In this document: positions 28,099 through 36,737 of the stretch, one piece after another
How positions within the stretch are numbered: position 1 is the stretch's first letter
Layout of the letters: every line of letters starts with the position of its first letter
Assembly: GCA_037190225.1 (NCBI GenBank)
Contig: JBBCJL010000006.1
Span: 698,380 to 762,379, forward strand
DNA: 64,000 nt
Reading direction: 5' to 3'
Origin: MKSF01 sp037190225
Lineage (GTDB): Bacteria; Bacteroidota; Bacteroidia; Chitinophagales; Chitinophagaceae
Translations under genes and position numbers: made by a program
Notes under the pieces: model-generated
What the model was told of the DNA's origin: nothing
The model's input: the letters and a program-made list of their open reading frames with translations, nothing else
Database searches by the model: none

Positions 28099-28953
28099 AT
28101 GAAATACCTCTCCTACCTGATCCTGCTCCTTATAGTGGGAAGCGCCCATTATACCTTTGCGCAAGTGGACAACAAGGCTATAGTCATGGGCCGATCAAGC
28201 ATTTTGCAGTCTACCATCTTACAGGAAGAACGAAAAATAAACATTTATCTGCCCGAAGACTACCAGGAAAATGACGCGATAAAATACCCCGTGATCTATG
28301 TGCTGGACGGCGGCATAGAAGAAGACTTCTTCCATATCGCGGGCATCGTCCGGTTCCACACCCAACCCTGGATCGCCCGGTTTCCACGGTCTATCGTGGT
28401 GGGCATAGAAGGGAATACGCGGAGAAGAGACTTTACATTCCCGGTGCAGCACACAGATTTCATCGAAAAAGAAGGGTTCTCTAAAGCCAGCTTTCCCGCT
28501 TACGGCGGCTCTGAACGCTATATGGATTTTATAGAAAAAGAATTGCAGCCTTTCATAGAAAGCACCTATGCTGCTGCGGGTAAAAAGACCATCATAGGCG
28601 AATCGCTGGCAGGCTTGTTCACCACGGAGATCCTTTTGAAGCGGCCGTATTTATTTGACGATTATATCATCATCAGTCCCAGCCTCTGGTGGGGCGAAAG
28701 AGCCTTGTTAAAAGAAGGAACAGCCCTTTTGCAACAGCATTTATCCAAAACCGTACATGTGTACCTGGGTGTGCCCGGCAAAGAAGAAGATGTGCGTATG
28801 TTTGACGATGCAGACAGGCTGCATCAGCAATTAAAGACCCACAACAACATTCACCTGGTGTATGACTATATGCCGGACGAAAGACATTCCACGGTGATGC
28901 ACCAGGCGGTTTACAATGCCTTTAAAAAGCTGTATCCAAAGACGGCTTATTAA
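28099..28953 (+). CDS. Secreted alpha/beta-hydrolase (esterase D / IroE-like)
   Basis: A 284-aa exported alpha/beta-hydrolase. The start at 28099 gives a signal peptide (MKYLSYLILLLIVGSAHYTFAQ); the ATG 24 bases earlier would blunt it. INIYLPEDYQ and PVIYVLDGG are the first strands of the family, GESLAG carries the nucleophile Ser, and DYMPDERHSTVMHQ supplies the His. It fits the putative-esterase family that includes Fes, IroE and feruloyl esterases, which cleave ester bonds of siderophores or cell-wall polymers. Substrate not shown. It stands alone and has no siderophore genes near it. Confidence 0.88.
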   Translation: MKYLSYLILLLIVGSAHYTFAQVDNKAIVMGRSSILQSTILQEERKINIYLPEDYQENDAIKYPVIYVLDGGIEEDFFHIAGIVRFHTQPWIARFPRSIVVGIEGNTRRRDFTFPVQHTDFIEKEGFSKASFPAYGGSERYMDFIEKELQPFIESTYAAAGKKTIIGESLAGLFTTEILLKRPYLFDDYIIISPSLWWGERALLKEGTALLQQHLSKTVHVYLGVPGKEEDVRMFDDADRLHQQLKTHNNIHLVYDYMPDERHSTVMHQAVYNAFKKLYPKTAY

Positions 28954-29014
28954 AAAAGGTATTCTGATGACAGAACCATCATCAAAATACCTCTAAGCAT
29001 ATCTTTTATCCTTC

Positions 29015-29662
29015 TTAATACCCTGCCGTAAAACGGACCTGGTGATGTTTCGGGTTTTCCACTTCATCTGCAATGACCACTGCCACATCCTCTACCGAGA
29101 GCAGATTTCTACCCTCCGCATTCATCACCGGATGATCTGTTCCCAGGCGGTATTGCCCCGTTCTTCCGATCGTGATGCCCGGGTTCATTTCCAGGGCCGG
29201 GCTGAAATACGCCCAATCCAGGTCTTTCTCTTCTTTGATCACTTCAAAATAGGCTTTTGTAGCTTTTGCTTTGGGGATGAACGGCAGATCCTGCGGTAAG
29301 GTATCCAGTATCGCTACGCCCTCTTCGTTCAACAAGCTGCCGCCACCGCCAACGATGATAAAACGTTTTACGCCGGCATTTTTAACAGCTTCCTGAATGG
29401 CTAACGAACCTTTCATAAAGTCTTCTGCCAGGTTGGGATCACTCGCCGAAGGACTAAAGGCATTCACCACTACATCAGCACCTTTCAGCGTTGCTGTCAA
29501 AGCATTTACATCTGTTACGTCCACTTGTGCAAATTGCAGGTTGCTTTTATCTGACGTATGTTCCTTTCTGGAGATCGCCAATACATCCAGGTTTCTGTTC
29601 ACTAATTCATTGGTGATCTGGCTACCCACAAAACCGGTAGCGCCAATAACTGCTATTTTCAT
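29015..29662 (-). CDS. NAD(P)-binding SDR-like protein (NmrA/YwnB type)
   Basis: The 215-aa product has the Rossmann opening MKIAVIGATGFVGSQI (GxxGxxG), then VDVTDVNALTATLKGADVVVNAF, VKRFIIVGGGGSL and LDWAYFSPALEMNPG, as in atypical short-chain dehydrogenases of the NAD(P)H-binding (YwnB/NmrA-like) group. The usual YxxxK motif is not evident (KATKAYFEVIK is at that place), so it may bind NAD(P) without being a classical dehydrogenase. It follows the DsbA-like gene by 25 bases on the same strand, so both are probably co-transcribed and controlled with the divergent HxlR gene. Confidence 0.88.
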   Translation of the reverse strand: MKIAVIGATGFVGSQITNELVNRNLDVLAISRKEHTSDKSNLQFAQVDVTDVNALTATLKGADVVVNAFSPSASDPNLAEDFMKGSLAIQEAVKNAGVKRFIIVGGGGSLLNEEGVAILDTLPQDLPFIPKAKATKAYFEVIKEEKDLDWAYFSPALEMNPGITIGRTGQYRLGTDHPVMNAEGRNLLSVEDVAVVIADEVENPKHHQVRFTAGY

Positions 29663-29687
29663 TATTCTATATTTTTTTATTTATTCA

Positions 29688-30545
29688 TTATTCACAGGTA
29701 CCGTCTGGTTTACAGGATGCCCCTTCGATGATCTCTAAGGTTGTTTCCGGATGGTCTTTGCTCCACTCGGCAAATGATCTGTTCAAAGCGTCCAAAAATG
29801 TCTTAGGGTCCTGAGCGCCCGAAACGGCATATTTCCGGTTGAATACAAAAAACGGGACACCTGTTACGCCGATCTGCTGTGCTTCTTTAAGATCAGCTTG
29901 TACCGCCGGTAAATACGTTTGCTCGTCTAATGCTTTTTTCAAGGCCTCCGCATCCAGGCCGATCGTTTTACCTAACGCGACCAAAGTAGCCATGTCGTCA
30001 ATGTTTTTACCATCCGTGAAGTAGGCCCTGAACATCAACTCTTCGGCTTCAGCCCCTTTACCATGGGCTTTGGCAAAATGCTGGAACTGATGCGCTCTCA
30101 AAGTATTGGCAGGGATCGCTTTTTCAAAATCATAGGTCAGGCCCGCATCCTTTGCCATCTGTGTCGCATAGCCATTGAGCTTTTTCGCTTCGTCGAGACT
30201 AATGCGTTTTTTCTCTACCAATACATCATGAATGCTTCTGCCGGGTTGCGTCTGCAGATCGGGCATGAGCTGGAAACTTTTCCATTCGATCTCCACATGG
30301 TTGTTATCTGCAAAATCCTGCAGTGCCTTGTCAAATTTTGCCTTGCCGATGTAACAGAACGGACACATGACATCGCTCCATATTTCTATTTTCATTTTAT
30401 TATTCATTTTATTATCTATTTTTAAAAGTTGCATATCCTTCGAAGCCCTAGCCGATGGATTTTCTGATTGTTTATTTTGAGCATAGAGCCAACCGGCAGT
30501 CAGGACAACAATTACAGCTAGTAAGGAAATTATTTTTTTATTCAT
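29688..30545 (-). CDS. FrnE-like DsbA-family protein with N-terminal membrane signal
   Basis: This 285-aa protein has the DsbA/FrnE thioredoxin fold: KIEIWSDVMCPFCYIGK holds the CPFC redox pair (residues 61-64), and IGVTGVPFFVFN carries the cis-Pro. FrnE proteins are cytoplasmic disulfide oxidoreductases or isomerases. This one has a 50-residue extension with a hydrophobic segment (IISLLAVIVVLTAGWLYAQ) in front of the usual start (MKIEIW), so it may be exported or anchored. Start chosen at 30545; MIYIN at 30560 and the internal MKIEIW are alternatives, and the last would make a soluble protein. It is the first gene of a two-gene unit with the SDR-like gene and is divergent from hxlR. Confidence 0.9.
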   Translation of the reverse strand: MNKKIISLLAVIVVLTAGWLYAQNKQSENPSARASKDMQLLKIDNKMNNKMKIEIWSDVMCPFCYIGKAKFDKALQDFADNNHVEIEWKSFQLMPDLQTQPGRSIHDVLVEKKRISLDEAKKLNGYATQMAKDAGLTYDFEKAIPANTLRAHQFQHFAKAHGKGAEAEELMFRAYFTDGKNIDDMATLVALGKTIGLDAEALKKALDEQTYLPAVQADLKEAQQIGVTGVPFFVFNRKYAVSGAQDPKTFLDALNRSFAEWSKDHPETTLEIIEGASCKPDGTCE

Positions 30546-30596
30546 ATTAATGTAGATCACCGAAGCCTGTTACTTTTTTTTAATAGCTTGATGATG

Positions 30597-30653
30597 CAAA
30601 TTTACGAAACAAATACTTACTTTTGTATAGTGCTATACGTTTGTATAGTATAG
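30597..30653. promoter_or_regulatory. Divergent promoter region with GTATAG/CTATAC operator
   Basis: Two -7 motifs face apart: TAAATTTG on the minus strand (30597-30604) toward the FrnE gene and TACTTTTG on the plus strand (30618-30625) toward hxlR. Directly after the second lies the near-perfect palindrome GTATAGTGCTATAC (30625-30638), then GTATAG again at 30643 and 30648. HxlR-type regulators bind inverted repeats at their own promoter, so this is the likely operator controlling both sides. Confidence 0.6.
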
Positions 30654-30676
30654 TAGTGAAAGAATAGCATTAAAAA

Positions 30677-31072
30677 ATGGAATTAATAGATATTAATCGC
30701 ATCAAAAAATGCCCGGAATCGTATATGATGGCAGTCCATGATACCTTAAATGTACTGGCCGGCAAATGGAAATTACGCATTATGGCCTCCCTGCAGTTTG
30801 GCAAAAAGCGTTTTAAAGACCTGGAAAAGGAAATTCCTAAAATCACGCCAAGAATGCTCTCCAAAGAATTACGGGACCTGGAATTGAATGGTATGGTCAA
30901 ACGGACCGTTTACGACACATTCCCCATCACAGTGGAATATGAGTTTACGGCATCAGGAAAATCCTTTAAAAAAGTGATTGACGTGATGATCGAATGGGGC
31001 ATTGAGCACCGGCAGAATGTGATGGCAACGAGCCAACAGAAGCGGTTATCGGAAAAACAGAAGGCGAGCTGA
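30677..31072 (+). CDS. HxlR-family winged-helix regulator
   Basis: The 131-aa product is a DNA-binding regulator of the HxlR family, which respond to electrophiles or redox state. CPESYMMAVHDTLNVLAGKWKLRIMASLQFGKKRFKDLEKEIP is the standard start, with an N-terminal Cys (residue 12) that is often the redox sensor in the family, followed by ITPRMLSKELRDLELNGMVKRTVYDTFPITVEYEFT, the winged helix. It is divergent from the FrnE/SDR pair across a 117-base region with a palindromic operator, so it probably controls those genes. Confidence 0.93.
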   Translation: MELIDINRIKKCPESYMMAVHDTLNVLAGKWKLRIMASLQFGKKRFKDLEKEIPKITPRMLSKELRDLELNGMVKRTVYDTFPITVEYEFTASGKSFKKVIDVMIEWGIEHRQNVMATSQQKRLSEKQKAS

Positions 31073-31189
31073 TCCCTCTCTGCAAGAGGTCGTTGAAGCT
31101 TTGAAATTCATCATTGCTACGTCTCATGCCAGTTGTGTGGAAGAGATCTTTATGCCGGCAATGAAGGACAGCAATATGTAAAATTTAAA

Positions 31190-31939
31190 ATGAAAACCGA
31201 ATTGCAGAACCAGGTATATATACAAGCCGACTGGGGACTTTTCATAGGGAAATTTGCGGACAATATCCTGCATAAGCATTATGCTTTGCAGATCAGTGCA
31301 GCCGCTGAAGAGCCGTTCAGGATCACCGATGAACAGGGAACGCAAACGGCTTTTAGAAGCTGCTTTATCAATAGTAATGTGCTGCATCAATTCCGATCAG
31401 ACCATTCCTCGCTTATCCTGCTGATCAACCCCCTAAGCAGCATCGGGCACCAACTGTTCAGAAGATATCAAGGGTTTTCTATTGTTAATGCAGACGGGGA
31501 ATTTAAAGCCTTATCATCGCTGTTCCGGTCTTTTGTACAGGAAAAGATCACATTTGCTGATCTGATAAAGCAGCTCAATAGGATGTTGACGGATTGGAAA
31601 TGCGGGTGCGAACAGCAGCATCCTGTAGAAGACGACAGGGTCTATAAAGCTATTCAATACTTGGAAGCACACGCCGACCGGATCGTTTCCCTCAAAGAAA
31701 TAGCGGCATATAGCTTCCTGTCGGAAACCCGCTTTTTACATCTCTTCAAAGAAAAGACCGTTATTAATTTCAGACGATACCAGGTCTGGAATAAGCTCAT
31801 AAGATCACTGCCTTTCCTGACCAGGCAATCCATTACAGCAACGGCACATCAGTTCGGGTTTACAGACAGCTCGCATTATAACAGGTCATTCAAAGAAACT
31901 TTTGGACTGACGCCAAAGATTTTGTCTGCATTAAAATAG
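31190..31939 (+). CDS. AraC-family transcriptional regulator
   Basis: The 249-aa product has a C-terminal AraC/XylS HTH domain (about residues 150-249): DRIVSLKEIAAYSFLSETRFLHLFKEKT is the first helix-turn-helix and SITATAHQFGFTDSSHYNRSFKETFGLTPK the second. The N-terminal half is a cupin-like sensor with no clear ligand. The start at 31190 (MKTELQNQ) was chosen over the upstream ATG at 31133, which adds residues unlike the family. The gene lies 117 bases behind hxlR and may or may not be co-transcribed. Confidence 0.9.
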   Translation: MKTELQNQVYIQADWGLFIGKFADNILHKHYALQISAAAEEPFRITDEQGTQTAFRSCFINSNVLHQFRSDHSSLILLINPLSSIGHQLFRRYQGFSIVNADGEFKALSSLFRSFVQEKITFADLIKQLNRMLTDWKCGCEQQHPVEDDRVYKAIQYLEAHADRIVSLKEIAAYSFLSETRFLHLFKEKTVINFRRYQVWNKLIRSLPFLTRQSITATAHQFGFTDSSHYNRSFKETFGLTPKILSALK

Positions 31940-31999
31940 CCGGTTTATACAAGTTCAGCTCGTTGATGTTGTTCAATTTTGTGGTATAAAACTAATAAT

Positions 32000-32701
32000 A
32001 TGAACGACTATCTGAAAGCAACAAAGATCCTTGACTATACGCATACGTCTGTGCAGCAATTAATAGAAAAGAAGCAATGGATGCAGCTCGAAACGATTGA
32101 CCGGGTAAAAGCCATTTACAATTTTGTGCGGGATGAAATAAAAATTGGCTACAATGCTGCCGATAATATTGCGGCCTCGGCCATTTTAAAAGATGGCTAC
32201 GGACAATGCAATACCAAAGCAACTTTGCTGATGGCGCTATTACGGGCAACCGGGATACCGAATCGCATTCACGGTTTTACGATAGATAAAGCCCTGCAAA
32301 AAGGTGCTATCACGGGCATTTGGTATGTGCTTTCACCTAAGAATATTTTACATAGCTGGGTAGAGGTAGGGATAGATGATAAATGGTATTTTATGGAAGG
32401 GGTGATCCTCGACAAGCCTTATTTAACCCGGCTGCAGGAAAAAAACAGCGATTGTAAAACCACTTTTTGCGGCTATGGCGCTTATACCGATAATTTCGAA
32501 AATCCGCCGATAGAATGGAACCTTAATCATACGTTTATTCAGGACAAAGGTATCAACCAGGATCTTGGAGTATTTGATACACCTGACGATTTTTATGCCC
32601 GGCACCAGCAACAGCTAAGTCCCGTAAAACGCTTTGTTTTCAGGCATATAGTACGGTACATCATGAACAAAAATGTAGCACGCATCAGAAAGGGGCATTA
32701 A
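32000..32701 (+). CDS. Transglutaminase-like (papain-fold) protein
   Basis: A 233-aa cytoplasmic protein with a transglutaminase-like core: GYGQCNTKATLLMALLRATGIPNRIHGF contains the catalytic Cys, and HSWVEVGIDDKWYFMEG the His, with an Asp or Asn a few residues on. Such proteins act as peptidases or cross-linkers. There is no signal peptide; start at 32000 (MNDYLKATK) follows from alignment with the usual N-terminus DYLKATKILDY. The rest (residues about 150-233) is a helical extension with no known fold. It stands 60 bases after araC. Confidence 0.85.
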   Translation: MNDYLKATKILDYTHTSVQQLIEKKQWMQLETIDRVKAIYNFVRDEIKIGYNAADNIAASAILKDGYGQCNTKATLLMALLRATGIPNRIHGFTIDKALQKGAITGIWYVLSPKNILHSWVEVGIDDKWYFMEGVILDKPYLTRLQEKNSDCKTTFCGYGAYTDNFENPPIEWNLNHTFIQDKGINQDLGVFDTPDDFYARHQQQLSPVKRFVFRHIVRYIMNKNVARIRKGH

Positions 32702-32818
32702 TGCTGCATTTTTCAAGTTCAGGCGAATATTTTTTATATTTAGCAGATTACTTTTCACTAAGTTTGACGAATTATTTTTTACAGGACGGGTATGGTCAGA
32801 TCACTAAAAACAGTAATA

Positions 32819-33421
32819 ATGGAGCAGCTATTGGAACGCATTAAGAAAATCGAACACGGTTTTAAGCACATCATTGAAGCCGGTGATCTGCTCCTGGCAG
32901 ACAAAGCATACCATCATTTTGACCTGGCGGTAAAATATGCCGCCGATGACAGCTATCAGGTGAGGATGTTGGCTACTTATTTACTTGGACAGCTTTCACC
33001 GGAAAACCCGCAGGCACTGGAACGCCTGGAAGCACAGATCGCAGATGATAACAACTGGAGAGTGCAGGAAATGCTGGCAAAGGCGTTTGATCATTATTGC
33101 CAGGCCATTGGCTATGAACAAAGCTTGCCGGTGATACAAAAATGGCTGTCATCCGAAAAAGCGAATGTGAAAAGAGCGGTTATTGAAGGCTTACGTATCT
33201 GGACAAGCCGGCCTTATTTTAAAGAGCATCCGGCAGTGGCCATACAGCTCATCAGCGCACACAGATCAGATGATAGCGAATACGTCCGGAAATCAGCGGG
33301 CAACGCCCTTAGGGATATCGGTAAAAAACATCCGGAAAAGGTGCTGGCAGAAACCTCAACCTGGGACCTGGCAGATAAAAAGGTCGCATTCACTTATAAA
33401 CTTACCCGGGCAAACAGGTAA
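32819..33421 (+). CDS. AlkD-like HEAT-repeat protein
   Basis: A 200-aa all-helical protein composed of HEAT-type repeats: DDSYQVRMLATYLLGQL, DDNNWRVQEMLAKAFDHYC, SEKANVKRAVIEGLRIW and SDDSEYVRKSAGNALRDIGKKHP. This is the pattern of DNA-alkylation-repair (AlkD-like) glycosylases, and the length is similar. The start at 32819 (MEQLLERIKK) has no obvious ribosome site. Whether it retains glycosylase activity cannot be told; many HEAT-repeat proteins of this shape are binding proteins. Confidence 0.8.
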   Translation: MEQLLERIKKIEHGFKHIIEAGDLLLADKAYHHFDLAVKYAADDSYQVRMLATYLLGQLSPENPQALERLEAQIADDNNWRVQEMLAKAFDHYCQAIGYEQSLPVIQKWLSSEKANVKRAVIEGLRIWTSRPYFKEHPAVAIQLISAHRSDDSEYVRKSAGNALRDIGKKHPEKVLAETSTWDLADKKVAFTYKLTRANR

Positions 33422-33481
33422 TGATTACAAAAAGCAAAACATACCATAATCCTAAATAATGTCTACGATGCGTTGCAGAGA

Positions 33482-33637
33482 ATGACGGATATTCCCCGGC
33501 TATCGCTATTCAGCGACAAGGCAGGCCAGGCAGTATTCCTGTTTGCTCATATTCACGGCCATAAAGTGTTTATGCAAATCAAACAATGTCAATGGCTTCG
33601 GGTAAAGACCGCAGATTTTTTAATCCACAGCTTCTGA
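33482..33637 (+). CDS. Possible 51-aa fragment or small protein
   Basis: From ATG 33482 to TGA 33635 the frame reads MTDIPRLSLFSDKAGQAVFL and continues with protein-like composition (one Cys, aromatic and basic residues). The same frame stays open upstream to 33425, where the stop is directly after the AlkD-like gene's stop. It may be a degraded gene remnant. No ribosome site. Confidence 0.25.
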   Translation: MTDIPRLSLFSDKAGQAVFLFAHIHGHKVFMQIKQCQWLRVKTADFLIHSF

Positions 33638-33691
33638 AGGTGACCCTGCTCCTGGATTACAGGACTGACGAGAGTACAGAGCATAAAAAAA

Positions 33692-33721
33692 GGACAAACT
33701 GATGATCTTCATCGTTTGTCC
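33692..33721 (-). terminator. Terminator behind tRNA-Ser
   Basis: GGACAAAC (33692-33699) pairs with GTTTGTCC (33714-33721), with further inner pairing of GATGA/TCATC. On the minus strand the stem is followed by a T-run. It sits 7 bases beyond the tRNA 3' end. Confidence 0.75.
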
Positions 33722-33728
33722 CTTTTAG

Positions 33729-33815
33729 CGGTGAGAGAGGGATTCGAACCCTCGATGCAGTTGCCCACATACTACCTTTCCAGGGTAGCTCCTTCAACCA
33801 CTCGGACACCTCACC
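33729..33815 (-). tRNA. tRNA-Ser (anticodon GGA)
   Basis: The minus strand reads GGTGAGGTGTCCGAGTGG and onward, folding into an 87-base class II tRNA. The acceptor stem pairs GGTGAGG with TCTCACC (last pair G-U), with discriminator G. The anticodon stem CTACC/GGTAG holds the GGA loop (reads UCC and UCU), a long variable arm follows, and the T arm has GGTTCGAATCC. The 3' CCA is not encoded. The loop and the long variable arm both fit serine. Confidence 0.96.
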
Positions 33816-34037
33816 TTTTCGATTATTACAAATCGGGTGTGCAAATGTATATGCTTATAATTTCATTTCCAAATTTTACGGCCATCTTATTTATAAAAAA
33901 ACAAAAAAATCACGCTAACAGGCCCTACCCGGCATCTATCCCTCCCTGAGGAAAAGGCTGATAACCACACACAGGAAACGGCCATTTTCAGCCGTTCAAA
34001 AAAATGACAAAACAGGTCAATAGCCGAAAGAGTTCTG

Positions 34038-34045
34038 TATCTTTG
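34038..34045 (+). promoter_or_regulatory. -7 promoter motif of glyS
   Basis: TATCTTTG fits TAnnTTTG and ends 17 bases before the glyS start. A -33 TTTG is not evident at the right distance. Confidence 0.5.
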
Positions 34046-34062
34046 CGGACTATTAATTCAAT

Positions 34063-35505
34063 ATGGCAAACGAAACGACATTACAGGCAATTATTGCTCA
34101 TGCAAAAGAGTACGGATTCATTTTTCCCTCCAGTGAAATATATGATGGTCTTGGTGCGGTATATGATTACGGGCAATGGGGCGTGGAGCTGAAACGGAAT
34201 ATCAGGGATTACTGGTGGAAAAGCATGACCCAGATGCACCAGAATATCCTGGGGATCGATTCATCCATTTTTATGCACCCTACAGTATGGAAAGCCAGCG
34301 GCCACGTGGACAATTTCAGCGACCCGATGGTGGATAATAAGGATTCCAAAAAGCGCTACAGGGCCGACCACCTTATTGAAGGCCATGCCGAGACCTTATC
34401 CAAAGAGGAAGCGGACGCCTTGCTGGCACAGATGGATGCCCTCATGGCGGCAGAAGACCTCAGCGGCTTAAGGCAATTATTAATAGACAACCATATCAAA
34501 TGCCCGGTCAGCGGCACCAGCAACTGGACGGACATCCGCCAGTTCAACCTGATGTTCTCTACGGAAGTGGGTTCCGTGGCAGACGAGACCAGCACCATCT
34601 ATTTACGCCCGGAAACCGCGCAGGGTATCTTTGTCAATTTCCTGAATGTACAGAAAACAGGACGTATGAAGGTACCTTTCGGCATAGCGCAGGTAGGTAA
34701 GGCCTTCAGGAATGAGATCGTGGCACGCGGCTTCATCTTCCGGATGCGGGAATTCGAGCAGATGGAGATGCAGTTCTTCGTGCGCCCCGGCACCCAGAAA
34801 GAATGGTACGAATACTGGAAAAAAGAACGTAAGGCCTGGCATGCATCACTGGGCATCAAGGAAGAAAATGAAAGATTCCATGACCATGTGAAGCTCGCGC
34901 ATTACGCGGATGCCGCCTGCGATATTGAATACAACTTCCCTATGGGCTTCAAGGAAGTGGAAGGCATCCACTCCCGCACGGATTTCGACCTGTCCAGGCA
35001 CCAGGAATTCAGCAAGAAGAAAATGCAGTACTTCGACCAGGAGATCAACCCGGAAACAGGCAAGATCTATGGCAATTATATACCTTACGTGATCGAAACA
35101 TCCATAGGGCTGGACAGGGCCGTATTGATGGTGCTGAGCGAGGCCTACCGGGAAGAAGATCTCAGCACGGAAGATAAGCAGGACAGCCGCGTGGTGCTGA
35201 AATTCCACCCTAAAGTAGCGCCCGTAAAGCTGGCTATCTTACCGCTGACCAAAAAAGACGGGCTTCCGGAGATCGCCCAGCAGCTGATGCAGGACTGTAT
35301 GGGCAGCTTCAAATGCTTCTATGAGGAAAAGGACGCTATCGGTAAACGCTACCGCAGAATGGACGCCATAGGCACACCTTATTGCGTGACCATAGACCAC
35401 CAGACACTGGAAGACCAGACGGTTACCATCCGCTACAGGGATACCATGCAGCAGGAACGCATTGCACTTTCTGAAGTGAAGCGCCTGGTGCTGTCCACCC
35501 TATAA
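34063..35505 (+). CDS. glyS: Glycine--tRNA ligase (single-chain type)
   Basis: The 480-aa product is a class II aminoacyl-tRNA synthetase that charges tRNA-Gly. YGFIFPSSEIYDGLGAVYDYG is its characteristic opening, followed by motif 2 (FRNEIVARGFIFRMREFEQMEMQ) and motif 3 (PYVIETSIGLDRAVLMVL), with PVKLAILPL beginning the anticodon-binding domain. It is the dimeric eukaryote/archaea-like single-subunit form found in Bacteroidota, not the alpha2-beta2 form. Length is normal. Transcribed alone, between a promoter motif and a strong terminator. Confidence 0.97.
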   Translation: MANETTLQAIIAHAKEYGFIFPSSEIYDGLGAVYDYGQWGVELKRNIRDYWWKSMTQMHQNILGIDSSIFMHPTVWKASGHVDNFSDPMVDNKDSKKRYRADHLIEGHAETLSKEEADALLAQMDALMAAEDLSGLRQLLIDNHIKCPVSGTSNWTDIRQFNLMFSTEVGSVADETSTIYLRPETAQGIFVNFLNVQKTGRMKVPFGIAQVGKAFRNEIVARGFIFRMREFEQMEMQFFVRPGTQKEWYEYWKKERKAWHASLGIKEENERFHDHVKLAHYADAACDIEYNFPMGFKEVEGIHSRTDFDLSRHQEFSKKKMQYFDQEINPETGKIYGNYIPYVIETSIGLDRAVLMVLSEAYREEDLSTEDKQDSRVVLKFHPKVAPVKLAILPLTKKDGLPEIAQQLMQDCMGSFKCFYEEKDAIGKRYRRMDAIGTPYCVTIDHQTLEDQTVTIRYRDTMQQERIALSEVKRLVLSTL

Positions 35506-35577
35506 ATACCAATATCCATGTAGCAAAAGGCTTGTCGTGCTTACGTGACCTTTATGATACATTCGTTCTTTATCCCC

Positions 35578-35610
35578 AAAAAGCCGGTAACATGTTGTTA
35601 CCGGCTTTTT
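35578..35610. terminator. Bidirectional terminator between glyS and the protease gene
   Basis: A perfect 15-bp stem, AAAAAGCCGGTAACA (35578-35592) with TGTTACCGGCTTTTT (35596-35610), and a 3-base loop. The A/T runs on both sides make it usable from either strand; glyS ends 73 bases to the left and the opposite-strand protease gene 27 bases to the right. Confidence 0.9.
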
Positions 35611-35636
35611 GATTTGTATAATATGGTTCGTTGCTC

Positions 35637-36710
35637 CTATTTGACCGTCTTGATGGTCACGATATAATTCTTAAGCTGCGATACCTGCTCGGTCCTTTCC
35701 AGCCTTGCAATGGCATTGCTCCTGGGTGGCGTGATACGGATATGGTCCGGCAGCCTGCCTATCAGGTCCAGCAGCGCTTTGGAACGTACCGCATAGGTAG
35801 TACCTGATGTATTGCTTTTCTTACCGTTGATAAGGCCCAGCACATTACCCTGCTTGTCTATCACCGGGGAACCGCTCTGTCCAGGATTGGCCACTATTTC
35901 CAGCTGGTAGGAAAGGCTGTCGCCCTGGTACCCTCTTTCACAGCTGATATACCCTTCATTATATACCAGGTTATCCTGCGGGTAGCCGATGGAAAATACC
36001 TTCAGTCCCAGCACCTGGTTGTCCTGGTATTTCAGGTTATAAGGCACGGGGCTTTTACCGAACTTAAAATCCTTATCGGTGATCTTCAGTATAGCCAGGT
36101 CCAGCACGGCATCATACCCTACCATAACAGCATTGTAGGTATGGTTATCCTGGGTGATAACACTGATATCAGAAGTGCCTGTCACCACATGATAATTGGT
36201 AGCTATGTAACCGTCATTGGTCAGGGCGAAACCCGTACCGCCCAGGTCATACTGGGGAGGTTCGGGGCTCCTGGGCGTCAGCGTTTTATCCTCGATGGTC
36301 TTAATAAGGGAATTCTGTGAGTTTTTAATATTCTCCACTTCACGGCTCAGCTGGGTAAACTTGCTTTTACTGTTGCCCATCTCCTTGGAGCTGTTCATAT
36401 ACTGCACGGTGGAAATGGCAGCCAAAGCGAAAGAGGCGGCGATAGCGCTTGTCTTCCAGTTATGACGGATAAAGGCAACAAGCCTGCCGGAAGCTCTTTG
36501 AGGCTGACGTGCTGATTGCAACGCCTGCCGGATATGCTCAGCATCGGACGCATGAGCCAGCGCTGACAATACCTCCATAGCCTCGTTCCACTCCTTCCGC
36601 AATACGGCATCCGCTTCCAGGATCGCGTCGATCTCGGCACGCTCTTCCCGGGTCAGTTGCCGGTTGTAATATCGCTCAGCCCACTCCTCTATATTGTACT
36701 TGTTCAGCAT
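35637..36710 (-). CDS. Membrane-anchored DegP-like protease with anti-sigma-like cytoplasmic domain
   Basis: A 357-aa protein with three parts. Residues 1-80 are a charged helical cytoplasmic domain (IEEWAERYYNRQLTREERAEID, then EADAVLRKEWNEAMEVL) that resembles the N-terminus of FecR- or anti-sigma-type proteins. Residues 86-104 (KTSAIAASFALAAISTVQY) are a single membrane segment. A short helical stalk follows, and residues 155-345 are a trypsin-like (DegP, S1C) domain with the triad His174 (TNYHVV), Asp204 (AVLDLAIL) and Ser279 (PGQSGSP). No PDZ domain. The gene starts 27 bases after an ECF sigma gene on the same strand, so it is probably the sigma partner. That the N-terminal domain binds the sigma factor is inference. 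Start at 36710; the upstream ATG would add seven residues. Confidence 0.85.
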   Translation of the reverse strand: MLNKYNIEEWAERYYNRQLTREERAEIDAILEADAVLRKEWNEAMEVLSALAHASDAEHIRQALQSARQPQRASGRLVAFIRHNWKTSAIAASFALAAISTVQYMNSSKEMGNSKSKFTQLSREVENIKNSQNSLIKTIEDKTLTPRSPEPPQYDLGGTGFALTNDGYIATNYHVVTGTSDISVITQDNHTYNAVMVGYDAVLDLAILKITDKDFKFGKSPVPYNLKYQDNQVLGLKVFSIGYPQDNLVYNEGYISCERGYQGDSLSYQLEIVANPGQSGSPVIDKQGNVLGLINGKKSNTSGTTYAVRSKALLDLIGRLPDHIRITPPRSNAIARLERTEQVSQLKNYIVTIKTVK

Positions 36711-36737
36711 AATCCTGTTTTTAAGATACAAATACTG

